64,000 nucleotides of DNA from Ectobacillus sp048976805 (GCA_048976805.1 JBHGUR010000101.1:62001-126000); one strand, 5' to 3'; shown: positions 1 to 9,306, counted from the stretch's first letter. Notes: generated from the sequence alone by a model not told the origin. Numbers and translations: made by a program.

Positions 1-14
1 TTTATAAAGCCCTC

Positions 15-43
15 TAGCCAGGAAAGAAAAAGTACGCTATAAT
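15..43 (+). promoter_or_regulatory. Putative sigma-A promoter of xpt-pbuX
   Basis: A perfect TATAAT lies at 38-43, with TAGCCA (4/6 match to TTGACA) 17 bases upstream. It sits just before the purine riboswitch, as expected for the leader of xpt. The -35 match is modest. Confidence 0.6.
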
Positions 44-66
44 GCAAACTATGAAACTAATAAGAG

Positions 67-137
67 CACTCATATAATCGCGGGAATATGGCCCGCAAGT
101 TTCTACCGAGTTACCGTAAATAACTCGACTATGAGTG
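67..137 (+). promoter_or_regulatory. Purine (guanine-type) riboswitch aptamer
   Basis: The P1 arms CACTCAT and ATGAGTG close the element, and the conserved stretches TATAATCGCG, ATATGG, GTTTCTACC and CCGTAAA are present. The J3/1 position (GACTAT) is C, which in this family pairs with guanine or hypoxanthine rather than adenine. It precedes xpt and pbuX and is followed by a strong terminator, so purine binding should stop transcription. Confidence 0.96.
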
Positions 138-192
138 GGGACGGACGCTTTTGCACGCTGCATTTTACAATTAGGTATAATGCAGCGCGTTT

Positions 193-232
193 AAAGGGCA
201 TTGCCTCACTTAGGGCAATGCCCTTTCTTTTT
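193..232 (+). terminator. Terminator of the purine riboswitch
   Basis: A 13-bp perfect stem (AAAGGGCATTGCC against its complement), a short loop and CTTTTT form an intrinsic terminator. It lies between the aptamer and the xpt start and serves as the OFF-state expression platform. Confidence 0.93.
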
Positions 233-296
233 GGGAAAAGTCCCTCACGAATATGAAACGGTGCTCACACATCATGAAAACGGAAGGGGATTTTGG

Positions 297-893
297 ATGC
301 AGCTGTTAAAGGATAAAATCACAGCAGAAGGAAAAGTACTATCCAATCAAGTGTTGAAAGTAGATGCCTTTTTAAATCATCAAATCGATCCTGTTTTGAT
401 GCAAGAGATTGGCAAGGAGTTTGCAAAGCGTTTTGCTGATGATGGCATTACAAAGATTGTAACGATTGAGTCTTCCGGAATTGCGCCGGCTGTCATGGCG
501 GGGTTAGAGCTTGGAGCCAAGGTTGTATTTGCGAGAAAGAGAAAGTCGCTTACCTTGCATGACAATCTATATACAGCGCAAGTGTTTTCTTTTACAAAGC
601 AAGAAACAAGCGATATCTCTATATCGAAAGAGCATATAAACAGCGAAGACCGGGTGCTTATTATCGATGATTTCCTTGCGAACGGGCAGGCGGCTTTAGG
701 ATTAATAGAATTGGTCAAGCAAGCAGGAGCTTCAGTGGCCGGCATTGGCATTGTCATTGAAAAATCATTCCAAGAAGGCGGCAGAAAGCTTCGCGAAAGA
801 GGAATCCGGGTTGAATCATTAGCGGAAATTGCCGCTTTGGAAAATGGGAAGATTTCGTTTTTGGAGTATGTAAAGACAGAGGGAGGGGAATAA
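297..893 (+). CDS. xpt: Xanthine phosphoribosyltransferase
   Basis: This 198-residue type I phosphoribosyltransferase converts xanthine and PRPP to XMP in purine salvage in the cytoplasm. The PRPP-binding signature VLIIDDFLANGQA is at residues 120-132. The length is close to that of B. subtilis Xpt. An upstream in-frame ATG at 201 lies inside the riboswitch terminator. The start at 297 was chosen because GGAAGGGG precedes it and the protein then begins MQLLKDKI, as in the family. pbuX starts one base after the stop codon, so the two are co-transcribed and controlled by the guanine riboswitch. Confidence 0.96.
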   Translation: MQLLKDKITAEGKVLSNQVLKVDAFLNHQIDPVLMQEIGKEFAKRFADDGITKIVTIESSGIAPAVMAGLELGAKVVFARKRKSLTLHDNLYTAQVFSFTKQETSDISISKEHINSEDRVLIIDDFLANGQAALGLIELVKQAGASVAGIGIVIEKSFQEGGRKLRERGIRVESLAEIAALENGKISFLEYVKTEGGE

Positions 894-894
894 A

Positions 895-2196
895 ATGAAG
901 CAGCATCCTCTTCAAATATTTTCACTTGGTATTCAGCATATGCTTGCGATGTATGCGGGCGCGATTATTGTGCCCCTCATTGTCGGAGGCGCGCTCGGGC
1001 TGAATCAGCGGGAATTGACGTATCTAGTCTCTATTGATTTACTGATGTGCGGTATCGCTACTATTTTACAGTCATTAAATAACCGCTTCTTTGGCATTGG
1101 TCTGCCGGTAGTTTTAGGATGTACGTTTACAGCGGTGGGGCCGATGATTGCAATCGGCAAGCAATACGGGGTCTCGGCTATATACGGTGCGATTATTGCA
1201 GCAGGGCTGTTCGTTGTTTTGTTGGCAGGATTTTTTGGAAAATTAGTAAAGCTGTTTCCTCCGGTTGTAACGGGTTCTGTTGTGACCGTCATTGGTGTCA
1301 CGCTCGTTCCGGTCGCTATAAATGACATGGCGGGCGGTGTCGGCAGCAAAGATTTCGGAAGTGTCGAAAATTTGGCACTAGCCTTTGGCGTTTTATTATT
1401 TATTATCCTTGTCTATCGTTTGTTTGACGGTTTTATTCGGTCTATTTCGATTTTGCTAGGGCTCATTTTCGGAACAATCATCGCTTCTTTTATGGGTAAA
1501 GTAAGCTTTAACGCAGTTGCAGAGGCAGATTGGATACGCGGCGTGCAGCCGTTTTATTTTGGAACGCCGACCTTTGAGCTTACGCCGATTGTAACGATGG
1601 TTCTTGTAGCTTGTGTCGGCATCGTTGAAGCGACAGGGGTATATTTTGCGCTGGCGGACATTTGCAGCAAAAAACTTGAAGGAAAGGAGTTGGCAAAAGG
1701 ATACCGCGCAGAAGGCTTGGCGATTATTTTAGGTGGTGTTTTCAATGCGTTTCCGTATACGACATATTCGCAAAATGTCGGGTTAGTCCAGCTATCCGGG
1801 GTGAAAAACCGCGTTATTATCTACACGTGCGGTGCGATGTTAATTATATTAGGGTTTATCCCGAAAATCGCCGCGCTTACAACGATTATTCCAAAGCCGG
1901 TGCTTGGCGGCGCGATGCTAGCGATGTTTGGGATGGTAATGGCATACGGAATTAAAATGTTAAGCGCTGTGAACTTTGCCAAGCAAGAGAACCTGCTAAT
2001 CGTGGCATGCTCTGTCGGCATCGGGCTTGGCATTACAGTCGTTCCAACGCTGTTTTCCCAATTTCCGGAAAGTATCCGCATTTTAACGGATAACGGGATT
2101 GTACTTGGAAGCGTAACGGCGGTTATGCTCAATGTTATTTTTAATTTAGCGCCAAAGCGAATAAAGCAAGCCAGTCAAGCGAAAATGGTATCATAG
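895..2196 (+). CDS. pbuX: Xanthine permease (NCS2 family)
   Basis: This is a 433-residue polytopic membrane protein with about a dozen hydrophobic segments. It belongs to the nucleobase:cation symporter 2 family and imports xanthine. The QNVG motif typical of the family falls around residue 290. It follows xpt after one base, with GGGAGGGG inside the xpt end as ribosome-binding site. Pairing with xpt under a purine riboswitch is the standard Bacillus arrangement: uptake by PbuX, then conversion to XMP by Xpt. A terminator follows directly. Confidence 0.96.
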   Translation: MKQHPLQIFSLGIQHMLAMYAGAIIVPLIVGGALGLNQRELTYLVSIDLLMCGIATILQSLNNRFFGIGLPVVLGCTFTAVGPMIAIGKQYGVSAIYGAIIAAGLFVVLLAGFFGKLVKLFPPVVTGSVVTVIGVTLVPVAINDMAGGVGSKDFGSVENLALAFGVLLFIILVYRLFDGFIRSISILLGLIFGTIIASFMGKVSFNAVAEADWIRGVQPFYFGTPTFELTPIVTMVLVACVGIVEATGVYFALADICSKKLEGKELAKGYRAEGLAIILGGVFNAFPYTTYSQNVGLVQLSGVKNRVIIYTCGAMLIILGFIPKIAALTTIIPKPVLGGAMLAMFGMVMAYGIKMLSAVNFAKQENLLIVACSVGIGLGITVVPTLFSQFPESIRILTDNGIVLGSVTAVMLNVIFNLAPKRIKQASQAKMVS

Positions 2197-2234
2197 CGCG
2201 AAAAATCACCGGCTTATTCCGGTGATTTTTCGCG
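2197..2234. terminator. Bidirectional terminator, pbuX / DUF418 gene
   Basis: The inverted repeat CGCGAAAAATCACCGG...CCGGTGATTTTTCGCG gives A-rich and T-rich arms that work on both strands. The stop codon of the convergent DUF418 gene lies in its loop, so both genes share it. Confidence 0.85.
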
Positions 2235-3368
2235 TATAAATGGCATAATTTTCCCGTACGTCCCGACGCGCCATATATATTCAAAAGGGCCGTATTGAAA
2301 ACGGGCGAGCCACCATTTGCTAGCAGCAATTTGCAGCAAAAAAAGAACGGAGCAAAATATAATCCCGGTGGCAAGCGGCAAAGGAGAAGGGGCTGAAAAT
2401 AAGCCGAAGGCTAGTATCGTAATAATTGTTTGCGATAAATAGTTTGTCAGCGCCATTTTGCCGATATATTGAAAAGGGCGCAAGCGCTGCTGCCACTTTG
2501 GGTTCTCCATCATTCGGAGCATGGAAACGATATAAAAAACAAATAAAGTTTTGCCGCTTGCCAAAATATACGGAAACACCTTGGCTGAGTTGTAAACATC
2601 TGCTTCAATAAAATATTGAATAATTTTATACCAGCTCGGCAGCGTTAGCAGCAATGCGGCAAACTGTATCTTTTTTAATTTATCATTCAACTCTGGAACC
2701 CGTGTGAAAACCTGTTTTTTGGCACAGTACAAACCAAGCAAAAACAAGCCAATCGTTTCAGGTAAATAGATGAGATTAACCAAGAGATTTTCTCCTATAA
2801 AAAACGAGAACCGTTCCTTTGCGTGCATAGCCCAGTTTTCAAGCGGCGCTGTATAGTGCGGCTTTGCGTCTGAGGCAGAGTGGTTCATCCCGCCATATGC
2901 AACAAAAATAAATAGCATAAATAGCGATAATAGAGCAATCGACCACGTGATGACGGTGCGCGGACTGCGTTTAGAGAAGAGAGCCAGAAACAGCCCGGCA
3001 ATAGCGTAGCTGTGCAAAATATCCCCGTCCCAAAGCAAAATATAATGAAGCGTACCAAATAAAAATAAGAGCAGGAGCCGTTTTATAAACAACAGGCTGG
3101 GATATTTTGTTTTCGCTTTGGCACGTGTGATGAAAATGTAAAAGCCGAGCCCGAATAAAAACGCAAAAATTGTATAAAATTTTGTCTGAACGAACAAATC
3201 ATAAAAAAGCCGAATATATGCGTCCGTTCCTGTATAGAGGCGTTCTTGATCCAGTGTTTCAATGCCGACGAGAGACGGCCAATTCACAAAAAAGATGCCA
3301 AATACAGCAAAGCCGCGAATAGCATCCATCGAATGAATGCGTTCCTGTTCTGAAGTATGCATACCCAT
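2214..3368 (-). CDS. DUF418 family integral membrane protein
   Basis: This 384-residue protein has about nine to ten hydrophobic segments. The N-terminal motif MDAIRGFAVFGIF and the C-terminal GPFEYIWR motif are the hallmarks of the YeiB/YxaH-like DUF418 family, which is often described as putative transporters or membrane acyltransferase relatives of unknown function. An earlier in-frame start at 3392 exists. The start at 3368 was chosen because TAGGAGGAAAATA precedes it at ideal spacing. It is monocistronic, converges on pbuX and shares its terminator. No substrate can be inferred. Confidence 0.88.
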   Translation of the reverse strand: MGMHTSEQERIHSMDAIRGFAVFGIFFVNWPSLVGIETLDQERLYTGTDAYIRLFYDLFVQTKFYTIFAFLFGLGFYIFITRAKAKTKYPSLLFIKRLLLLFLFGTLHYILLWDGDILHSYAIAGLFLALFSKRSPRTVITWSIALLSLFMLFIFVAYGGMNHSASDAKPHYTAPLENWAMHAKERFSFFIGENLLVNLIYLPETIGLFLLGLYCAKKQVFTRVPELNDKLKKIQFAALLLTLPSWYKIIQYFIEADVYNSAKVFPYILASGKTLFVFYIVSMLRMMENPKWQQRLRPFQYIGKMALTNYLSQTIITILAFGLFSAPSPLPLATGIIFCSVLFLLQIAASKWWLARFQYGPFEYIWRVGTYGKIMPFIREKSPE

Positions 3369-3486
3369 TATTTTCCTCCTATCTGCAGACAACTCATTAT
3401 ATAAAAATATAAAACAAAATAATTTTTCGCTACTATATTTTTTGCAATTTCCAAAATTTTTTACTGTTAACTATTCGCAAGTAAGT

Positions 3487-3574
3487 TATAATAAAGATGC
3501 ACAACAACAGCAATAACCATTCCTTTAAAACAGGCAGTATTTGCATGAAAGCTCCTTAGGCAGGAGCTTTTTTT
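3487..3574 (+). other. Short orphan transcription unit ending in a terminator
   Basis: A TATAAT at 3487-3492 is followed within 60 bases by a strong intrinsic terminator (AAAGCTCCT stem at 3548-3556 with 3562-3570, then T5). A 20-codon ORF starts at 3496 but has no Shine-Dalgarno. It could be a small RNA or a leader/attenuator for bpsA at 3654. No known riboswitch class is recognised, and the -35 is weak. Confidence 0.45.
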
Positions 3575-3653
3575 GCGTTATATACATATTTTTCCGGATG
3601 ATGGAAAACAGTAAAGATAATAAAGAAGATGAACGAAAGATGGAGTGGAAGCT

Positions 3654-4748
3654 ATGCCAAAGATTTTATCTATCGGAACGAGTTCTCCTCCGCATGTTTT
3701 AACGCAAGAAACGGCTATTGCATTTGCGAAGGAGTTATTTGCAGAAGCTTTTCAAGATATAAACAGGCTTCTGCATATATTTAATAACGGTCAAATAAAA
3801 AAGCGCCATTTTGTAAAAGAGCTTTCATGGTTTGAAAGAGACCGTACGTGGGAGGAAAGAAACAATGCTTACATAGAAAGCTCGGTTTGCTTTGGCGCTG
3901 AAGCAATTAAAAACTGCTTGAACAATCCATTGTTTTTAAAGAAGCCTATCGCTATCGGGGATATTGAAGCTTTTTTTTTCGTTTCATCAACCGGGCTGGC
4001 AACACCGACAATCGATGCAAGAATTATGAACGTTCTTCCGTTTTCTCTTTGCACAAAGCGTATTCCGATTTGGGGGCTCGGCTGTGCTGGAGGTGCCGCT
4101 GGCCTGACGCGCGCCTTTGAATATTGCAAAGCATTTCCGAAAGCTAAGGTGCTTGTGCTCGCAATTGAGCTGTGCAGCCTTACGTTTCAACGTAATGATT
4201 TGTCAAAAAGCAATTTAATCGGAACATCGTTATTTGCCGATGGTGTTGCGTGCGTGCTAGTAGCGGGAGATGAGGTAGATATTGCCTCAGTGTCTGTACG
4301 TTCGGTTCTCCCAGCCTATAAAGATTCCCGGTCTGTCCTTATGAAAGAGGCGGAGGATGTAATGGGATGGGAGGTAAGAAATAATGGTTTATATGTAATT
4401 TTTTCTAAAGATATTCCCGCGATTATTCGAAATTGGCTGCGTGCGCATGTGGAGGATTTTTTAAGCGACTATCATATGACAATGGCTGAGGTCACCCACT
4501 TTATTGCGCACCCAGGCGGAAAAAAGGTGCTGGATGCCTATAAAGATGCATTAGGAATGGGTGAGGAGAAAACGTGTATATCTTTTGAGGTGCTGCGGAA
4601 TTATGGAAATATGTCGTCGGTGACGGTGCTATATGTATTGTACGAATATATGAAAAGGATAGCAAAGGGAGGGGAAAAGGGACTGGTTGTCGCACTTGGG
4701 CCGGGTTTTAGCGCGGAATTCGTATTAGTAGAGTGGGAGGAAATATGA
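3654..4748 (+). CDS. bpsA: Type III polyketide synthase (alkylpyrone synthase)
   Basis: This 364-residue enzyme belongs to the chalcone/stilbene synthase superfamily. The catalytic triad is visible: Cys144 in GLGCAGG, His286 in AHPGG and Asn319 in NYGNMSS. The B. subtilis counterpart (BpsA/BcsA) condenses fatty acyl-CoA with malonyl- and methylmalonyl-CoA to make triketide alkylpyrones. Start 3654 was preferred over GTG 3645 because GGAG lies 8 bases upstream. The stop overlaps the next start in an ATGA, so bpsA-bpsB form one operon. The xpt-pbuX-bpsA-bpsB proximity is conserved with B. subtilis. Confidence 0.92.
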   Translation: MPKILSIGTSSPPHVLTQETAIAFAKELFAEAFQDINRLLHIFNNGQIKKRHFVKELSWFERDRTWEERNNAYIESSVCFGAEAIKNCLNNPLFLKKPIAIGDIEAFFFVSSTGLATPTIDARIMNVLPFSLCTKRIPIWGLGCAGGAAGLTRAFEYCKAFPKAKVLVLAIELCSLTFQRNDLSKSNLIGTSLFADGVACVLVAGDEVDIASVSVRSVLPAYKDSRSVLMKEAEDVMGWEVRNNGLYVIFSKDIPAIIRNWLRAHVEDFLSDYHMTMAEVTHFIAHPGGKKVLDAYKDALGMGEEKTCISFEVLRNYGNMSSVTVLYVLYEYMKRIAKGGEKGLVVALGPGFSAEFVLVEWEEI

Positions 4749-5293
4749 TGAAGTTTGCTCTTTTTTTCATCTTTATCGTCATGCAGCGCTCGATGGAATT
4801 GCTCGTTGCAAGACGAAATGAAAAGCGCTTGAAACAAAAGGGGGCGCTTGAATTTGGAAAAAGGCATTATAAATATATGGTATTGCTGCATACAATGTTT
4901 TTAGCGGCGCTATTATTTGAAGTACAGCTATTTCAGCGCGAAATCTCCCCCCTTTGGCCGCTATTGCTATTGTTGTTTATAGGAACGCAGCTGCTGCGCG
5001 TGTGGGCTATCGCTTCTTTAGGGGAATACTGGAATACAAAAATTATTGTTTTGCCAAATGCGGATGTTGTTGCCACAGGTCCGTATAAATGGCTGCGCCA
5101 CCCAAACTATACAGTAGTGATTTTGGAAATTTTGTTTATTCCGTTTTTATTTCAAGCGTACATAACAGCTATGCTCTTTACCTTCTTAAACGGACTCATT
5201 TTATATGTGCGCATTCAGGAGGAGGAGAAAGCGCTCAGCCAAATTACAAATTATGAAGAAAAATTTCAAAATATTTCACGTTTTACGCCGTAA
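4745..5293 (+). CDS. bpsB: Alkylpyrone O-methyltransferase, isoprenylcysteine methyltransferase-like (YpbQ)
   Basis: This 182-residue integral membrane protein has four to five hydrophobic segments. Its C-terminal motif GPYKWLRHPNYT is the RHPxY signature of isoprenylcysteine carboxyl methyltransferase-like proteins. In B. subtilis the neighbour of BpsA (BpsB/YpbQ) methylates the alkylpyrones. The gene overlaps bpsA by ATGA and has GGGAGGAAAT as ribosome-binding site. A second ATG three bases on is also possible. Function is inferred from family and operon. Confidence 0.9.
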   Translation: MMKFALFFIFIVMQRSMELLVARRNEKRLKQKGALEFGKRHYKYMVLLHTMFLAALLFEVQLFQREISPLWPLLLLLFIGTQLLRVWAIASLGEYWNTKIIVLPNADVVATGPYKWLRHPNYTVVILEILFIPFLFQAYITAMLFTFLNGLILYVRIQEEEKALSQITNYEEKFQNISRFTP

Positions 5294-5299
5294 TTTATA

Positions 5300-5328
5300 T
5301 TGATAATCATTCTCTCTGGTGTTACAAT
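5300..5328 (+). promoter_or_regulatory. Sigma-A promoter overlapped by a Fur-like box
   Basis: TTGATA (5300-5305), a 17-base spacer and TACAAT (5323-5328) form a good promoter. TGATAATCATTCTCT at 5301-5315 matches the 7-1-7 Fur consensus at 12-13 of 15 positions and covers the -35. Iron-responsive repression of the small gene downstream is inferred. Confidence 0.65.
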
Positions 5329-5371
5329 ATAGGCAGAAGTGATAAATATTATCAAAAGAGGTGTGCGGAGT

Positions 5372-5461
5372 ATGGTTTATGCATTCGTGGCAGGCACAAT
5401 CGCTGTATATTCTATATTAACAAAACGTGTATTAAAGCACGTTATGGAAGATGCGAAATGA
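5372..5461 (+). CDS. 29-residue single-pass membrane microprotein, probably Fur-regulated
   Basis: The peptide begins MVYAFVAGTIAVYSIL, a short hydrophobic helix, and continues with a basic tail (KRVLKH). A Shine-Dalgarno-like GTGCGGAG precedes the ATG. The unit is complete: a promoter with a Fur-like box, the ORF and a terminator just after it. B. subtilis makes Fur-controlled small basic proteins (FbpA, FbpB, FbpC) that act with the FsrA iron-sparing RNA. This gene resembles them only in size and apparent control, and homology cannot be asserted. Confidence 0.6.
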   Translation: MVYAFVAGTIAVYSILTKRVLKHVMEDAK

Positions 5462-5473
5462 ATACAATCGTAT

Positions 5474-5513
5474 AAAAATCCCTTTCTTTGCAAAATTGAG
5501 AAAGGGATTTTTT
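5474..5513 (+). terminator. Terminator after the microprotein gene
   Basis: Stem AAAAATCCCTTTCT pairs with AGAAAGGGATTTTT and runs into TTTGTTTTTT. Confidence 0.9.
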
Positions 5514-5604
5514 GTTTTTTTACTGTGAATGAAGTGGAAATCTAGTAAAATAGAAAATATAGTATGCTGAATGGACGGGATTTTAAGGGGACTATTGCCC
5601 GTTA

Positions 5605-8600
5605 ATGCGAGGTAAAGGGGAAATACAGGGGATGATAACAATTAAACAATCACATTCATTGCAAAAATTTTTGTATTTGTATGAAGCGTGGAGCAGACAA
5701 GGGGATACGGCTAACAGCGCAAGGCTGCAGGAAATCATTCGAAAATATGCAAACCAAGGATTTATGATTGCGTTTTGCGGCCATTTTTCGGCAGGCAAGT
5801 CGACAATGATGAACTATTTATACGGAGAAAATTTATTGCCGACGAGCCCGATTCCGACGAGTGCAAACGTCGTGAAAATTGAACATGGCGCTGATCGGGT
5901 GATACTGACTTTAAAATCAGGGGAAAAGCACGCATATGAAGGAACGTATACGGATGAACAATTAAAACAACTGTGCAAAAACGGCGATGAAGTTACCGGC
6001 GTACATATTATGAGACAAGGGGCGCCGCTTCCAAAAGGGGTTATGCTTGTTGATACGCCGGGAATTGATTCAACGGATGACGCGCATAAGCTGGCGACAG
6101 AATCGGCCCTTCATCTTGCCGATGTCATTTTTTATATGATGGATTATAATCATGTACAATCCGAGGTGAATCTCCAATTTGTAAAAGAGCTAAAGCAACG
6201 GAATAAGTTTGTTTATTTAGTCGTTAATCAAATCGACAAGCATAAGGATGAGGAACTGCCCTTTGAAGTATACAAGGCAAGTGTGCTGCAGTCATTTTCC
6301 AATTGGAATATAGAAATTGACGGCATTTTTTATACGTCGCTGCGCCGCCAAGAGCATCCGTTTAATGAATTGCAAAGCTTAAAACAGCTATTGGCCGAAA
6401 TTGTAGAGAAGCGCCGGGGATATATGGACGAAAGTGCGCGGAAAGAGACGGAATATTTGCTAAATGAGCATATCCGTTTTCTTCATAAAAAACATGAACA
6501 AGAAGATGGCGCGTTTCAACATGGGCATTCTCATCCAGAGGCTTCCTATGAACAAATCAAGTCGGTATTGCACAAGCTGTATGAAGAAGAACATATGCTG
6601 GCGCATAAAGAAAATGATGTGAAATCCGTTTTTGCAAGGGGATTGGATCACATTTTGCAAAATGCGTATTTGTTGCCGTTTGAAGTGCGGGCGTTAGCGG
6701 AGCGTTACTTAGAAACAGAGCTCTCTAACTTTAAAGTCGGTTTTTTCTTTTCCAAATCAAAAACGCAAAAGGAAAAAGAGGAGCGTTTGCATGCATTTTT
6801 TGAAAAATTCCAGCAAACGGCGCAAACTCAGCTTGATTTTCATATAAAAGAATATTTGTTGTCTTTTCTGAAAGAACAAGGGATTTATGCAGAGGAGCTT
6901 GGGAAAGAAGTATACGCATTGTCCGTTGCATTCAATGAAACGCTGCTGCAGCAGCTTGTCAAGCCGGGAGCAGGATTGACAGGCGAGTATGTTTTAAACT
7001 ATACAAATGATGTTGCGGCTGCGGTGAAAAAAATGTTTCGCGCTGCGGCAGTCGCCTTTTTCGATTCCCAAATCCCATTGCTTGTTGAGCGCTGGAACCG
7101 GGAGCTTGCAAAGGTGCGCCAGCAAATACACGAGCAAGAACAGCTTCTTGCTAAACAAGAAGAAATGGCTCGGCATGAGCAGGAACGAAGCGATTATATT
7201 AAAGGGTTGTATCGGGTGTGGAATGAAGAGCAGCAGGCTGAAACGACGCTAACGCTTGAAAGTGTGCTTGCGGAAGAGGTGTCTATCACTTCCGCACAAC
7301 CGCTGCTTCTCCCGGCTTTGGAAGAAGCGGTTGTTGAAAGAGAAGAAGAGCAGGTGGCAGCGCTTAAAATGGGTACAGCTGAAGATACAATTCATGCGAT
7401 TATCGAACAAGTGAAGCGAGCTGAGAACATGATTCGGCCGATTTCTACACTGCACCATTTATATGAGGAGCTTTCCCAAAAACGGCAAAGGACGGAAACG
7501 AAGCAATTTACGGTCGCTTTGTTCGGTGCATTTAGCGCAGGGAAATCCTCTTTTGCAAACGCGCTGCTTGGGGAAAAAGTGCTGCCTGTTTCGCCAAATC
7601 CGACAACAGCCGCCATTAATAAAATTTTGCCGGCCACTACAGAACACCCGCACGGAACAGTGCGCATTCAGATAAAATCGCGTGAAACATTGCTCGAAGA
7701 TTTGCAGCAAGTGTATAAAATGTTTGAAGAGCATGCAGGCACCCTGGAAGAAGCAGTTGATGGAATTGATAGTTTGCTTCAACACCATGCGCCAAGCGGA
7801 AGGCAAAAAACGACCTTTAGTTTTTTGCGGGCCGTGCAAGCTGGCTATGCCTCCTTCTCAAAGCGGCTTGGCCATATGCTTACAACAACGATAGAGGAAT
7901 TTGCGGAATATGTAGCTAATGAGGAAAAGTCATGCTTTGTCGAATATATGGAGCTGTACTATGATTGCGAATTTACAAGAAAAGGGATTACGCTTGTTGA
8001 TACGCCGGGCGCGGACTCTATTAATGCGCGCCATACGGATGTAGCGTTTCAGTATATCAAAAATGCAGATGCCATTTTATTTGTTACGTATTACAACCAT
8101 GTATTTTCCCGGGCGGACCGTGAATTTCTCATTCAGCTTGGGCGCGTGAAGGATTCATTCGCGCTTGATAAAATGTTTTTCTTAATTAATGCCGCCGACC
8201 TCGCGGCTTCTGCTAACGAGTTGCAAACGGTAAAGGATTATATTGCCGGACAGCTGCTGCAATACGGCATCCGTAATCCGCGCCTATTTGCCATATCAAG
8301 CCTATTCGCCCTTGATGAAAAAACAGGAAAAGCAGTACAGCCAGGACAGTATGGAATCATGAAACAATCCGGCATGCAGCATTTTGAGGAAGCATTTACT
8401 TCCTTTATGATACGCGATTTAATGCTCGTTTCGCTTACTTCCTTGCACAGCCTGCTAAAGGGAGCGGATAGGCTGCTTGGAAACATGATTGCCGATGCAC
8501 TGCAAGGAAATGAACAAAAACAGGCAAAAAGGCAGAAATATGAACAAGAGCGGCAGGCTATGGCTAAGCTTGTTTCCACTTACAGTGTAATGACGCAGGA

Positions 8601-9306
8601 ACAGGCGTTAGAGCAGGAAATCCATGAGCTTCTCTATTATGTAAAGCAACGTATCTTTTTTCGCTTTCACGATGTGTTTTCTGAAATCTTTAATCCGGCT
8701 GCCATTCGTTCCGATAGCAGCGATGTAAAGCAGCAGCTAAAGGATTGCGTTATGGCAATGATCGACTTTATGAAGCATGATCTTTTGCAGGAAATGCGTG
8801 CTACATCACTTCGGGTGGAAAGCTGGATGAATAAAAAATTGCGGTTTTCACAGGAGGAGTTAAGCAAGCAATGCTTGGAGCTAAATGAGGACATTGCTTT
8901 TTCGGGAGCGGAGGAATTTATGTATAGGTCCGTGGTGCATGAAGAGCCATTTATGCAGCTTGGAGTGGATCAATTTAAAAAAGCAATGTCATACTTTAAA
9001 AATCCGAAAAGCTTTTTTGAGAAAAATGAAAAGGCTTATATGCAAGAGGAGATGAAGAACATATTCGACCCGCTCGTATCCGCTTATATAGAAACGGAGC
9101 AGCGCATTCTTGCATGTCATTACAAGGAGGAATGGGAAACAGCATGGCAAAACGTGAAGCGTGTTATAATGGAGGATATTATGCAGCATTATGAAGGTGT
9201 GCTTTACGCGTTGTCTGAAAATATGGATGTTTCATTTTATCAACATGCAAAAATGGATCTGCAGCAGACTGTAAGGGCGATAGATGGGGAAATGCAAAAG
9301 CTGTAA
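5605..9306 (+). CDS. dynA: Double dynamin-like GTPase DynA
   Basis: This 1233-residue protein fuses two bacterial dynamin modules. Module 1 has P-loop GHFSAGKS (59-66), DTPGIDSTDD and NQIDKH. Module 2 has P-loop GAFSAGKS near residue 641 and DTPGADS. In its G4 region NKxD is replaced by a degenerate NAAD. Long helical, Glu/Gln-rich stretches follow each GTPase domain. B. subtilis DynA (YpbR, about 1190 residues) has the same fusion; it tethers and fuses membranes, helps repair them and protects against phage. Position next to bpsB and ypbS also matches. The start is uncertain: ATG 5605 and ATG 5632 are both possible and neither has ideal spacing. Confidence 0.95.
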   Translation: MRGKGEIQGMITIKQSHSLQKFLYLYEAWSRQGDTANSARLQEIIRKYANQGFMIAFCGHFSAGKSTMMNYLYGENLLPTSPIPTSANVVKIEHGADRVILTLKSGEKHAYEGTYTDEQLKQLCKNGDEVTGVHIMRQGAPLPKGVMLVDTPGIDSTDDAHKLATESALHLADVIFYMMDYNHVQSEVNLQFVKELKQRNKFVYLVVNQIDKHKDEELPFEVYKASVLQSFSNWNIEIDGIFYTSLRRQEHPFNELQSLKQLLAEIVEKRRGYMDESARKETEYLLNEHIRFLHKKHEQEDGAFQHGHSHPEASYEQIKSVLHKLYEEEHMLAHKENDVKSVFARGLDHILQNAYLLPFEVRALAERYLETELSNFKVGFFFSKSKTQKEKEERLHAFFEKFQQTAQTQLDFHIKEYLLSFLKEQGIYAEELGKEVYALSVAFNETLLQQLVKPGAGLTGEYVLNYTNDVAAAVKKMFRAAAVAFFDSQIPLLVERWNRELAKVRQQIHEQEQLLAKQEEMARHEQERSDYIKGLYRVWNEEQQAETTLTLESVLAEEVSITSAQPLLLPALEEAVVEREEEQVAALKMGTAEDTIHAIIEQVKRAENMIRPISTLHHLYEELSQKRQRTETKQFTVALFGAFSAGKSSFANALLGEKVLPVSPNPTTAAINKILPATTEHPHGTVRIQIKSRETLLEDLQQVYKMFEEHAGTLEEAVDGIDSLLQHHAPSGRQKTTFSFLRAVQAGYASFSKRLGHMLTTTIEEFAEYVANEEKSCFVEYMELYYDCEFTRKGITLVDTPGADSINARHTDVAFQYIKNADAILFVTYYNHVFSRADREFLIQLGRVKDSFALDKMFFLINAADLAASANELQTVKDYIAGQLLQYGIRNPRLFAISSLFALDEKTGKAVQPGQYGIMKQSGMQHFEEAFTSFMIRDLMLVSLTSLHSLLKGADRLLGNMIADALQGNEQKQAKRQKYEQERQAMAKLVSTYSVMTQEQALEQEIHELLYYVKQRIFFRFHDVFSEIFNPAAIRSDSSDVKQQLKDCVMAMIDFMKHDLLQEMRATSLRVESWMNKKLRFSQEELSKQCLELNEDIAFSGAEEFMYRSVVHEEPFMQLGVDQFKKAMSYFKNPKSFFEKNEKAYMQEEMKNIFDPLVSAYIETEQRILACHYKEEWETAWQNVKRVIMEDIMQHYEGVLYALSENMDVSFYQHAKMDLQQTVRAIDGEMQKL

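Noticed and set aside
7463..7894. Overlapping ORFs inside dynA on both strands
   Set aside because: They are shadows in a long, well-supported coding region and lack ribosome-binding sites and family features.
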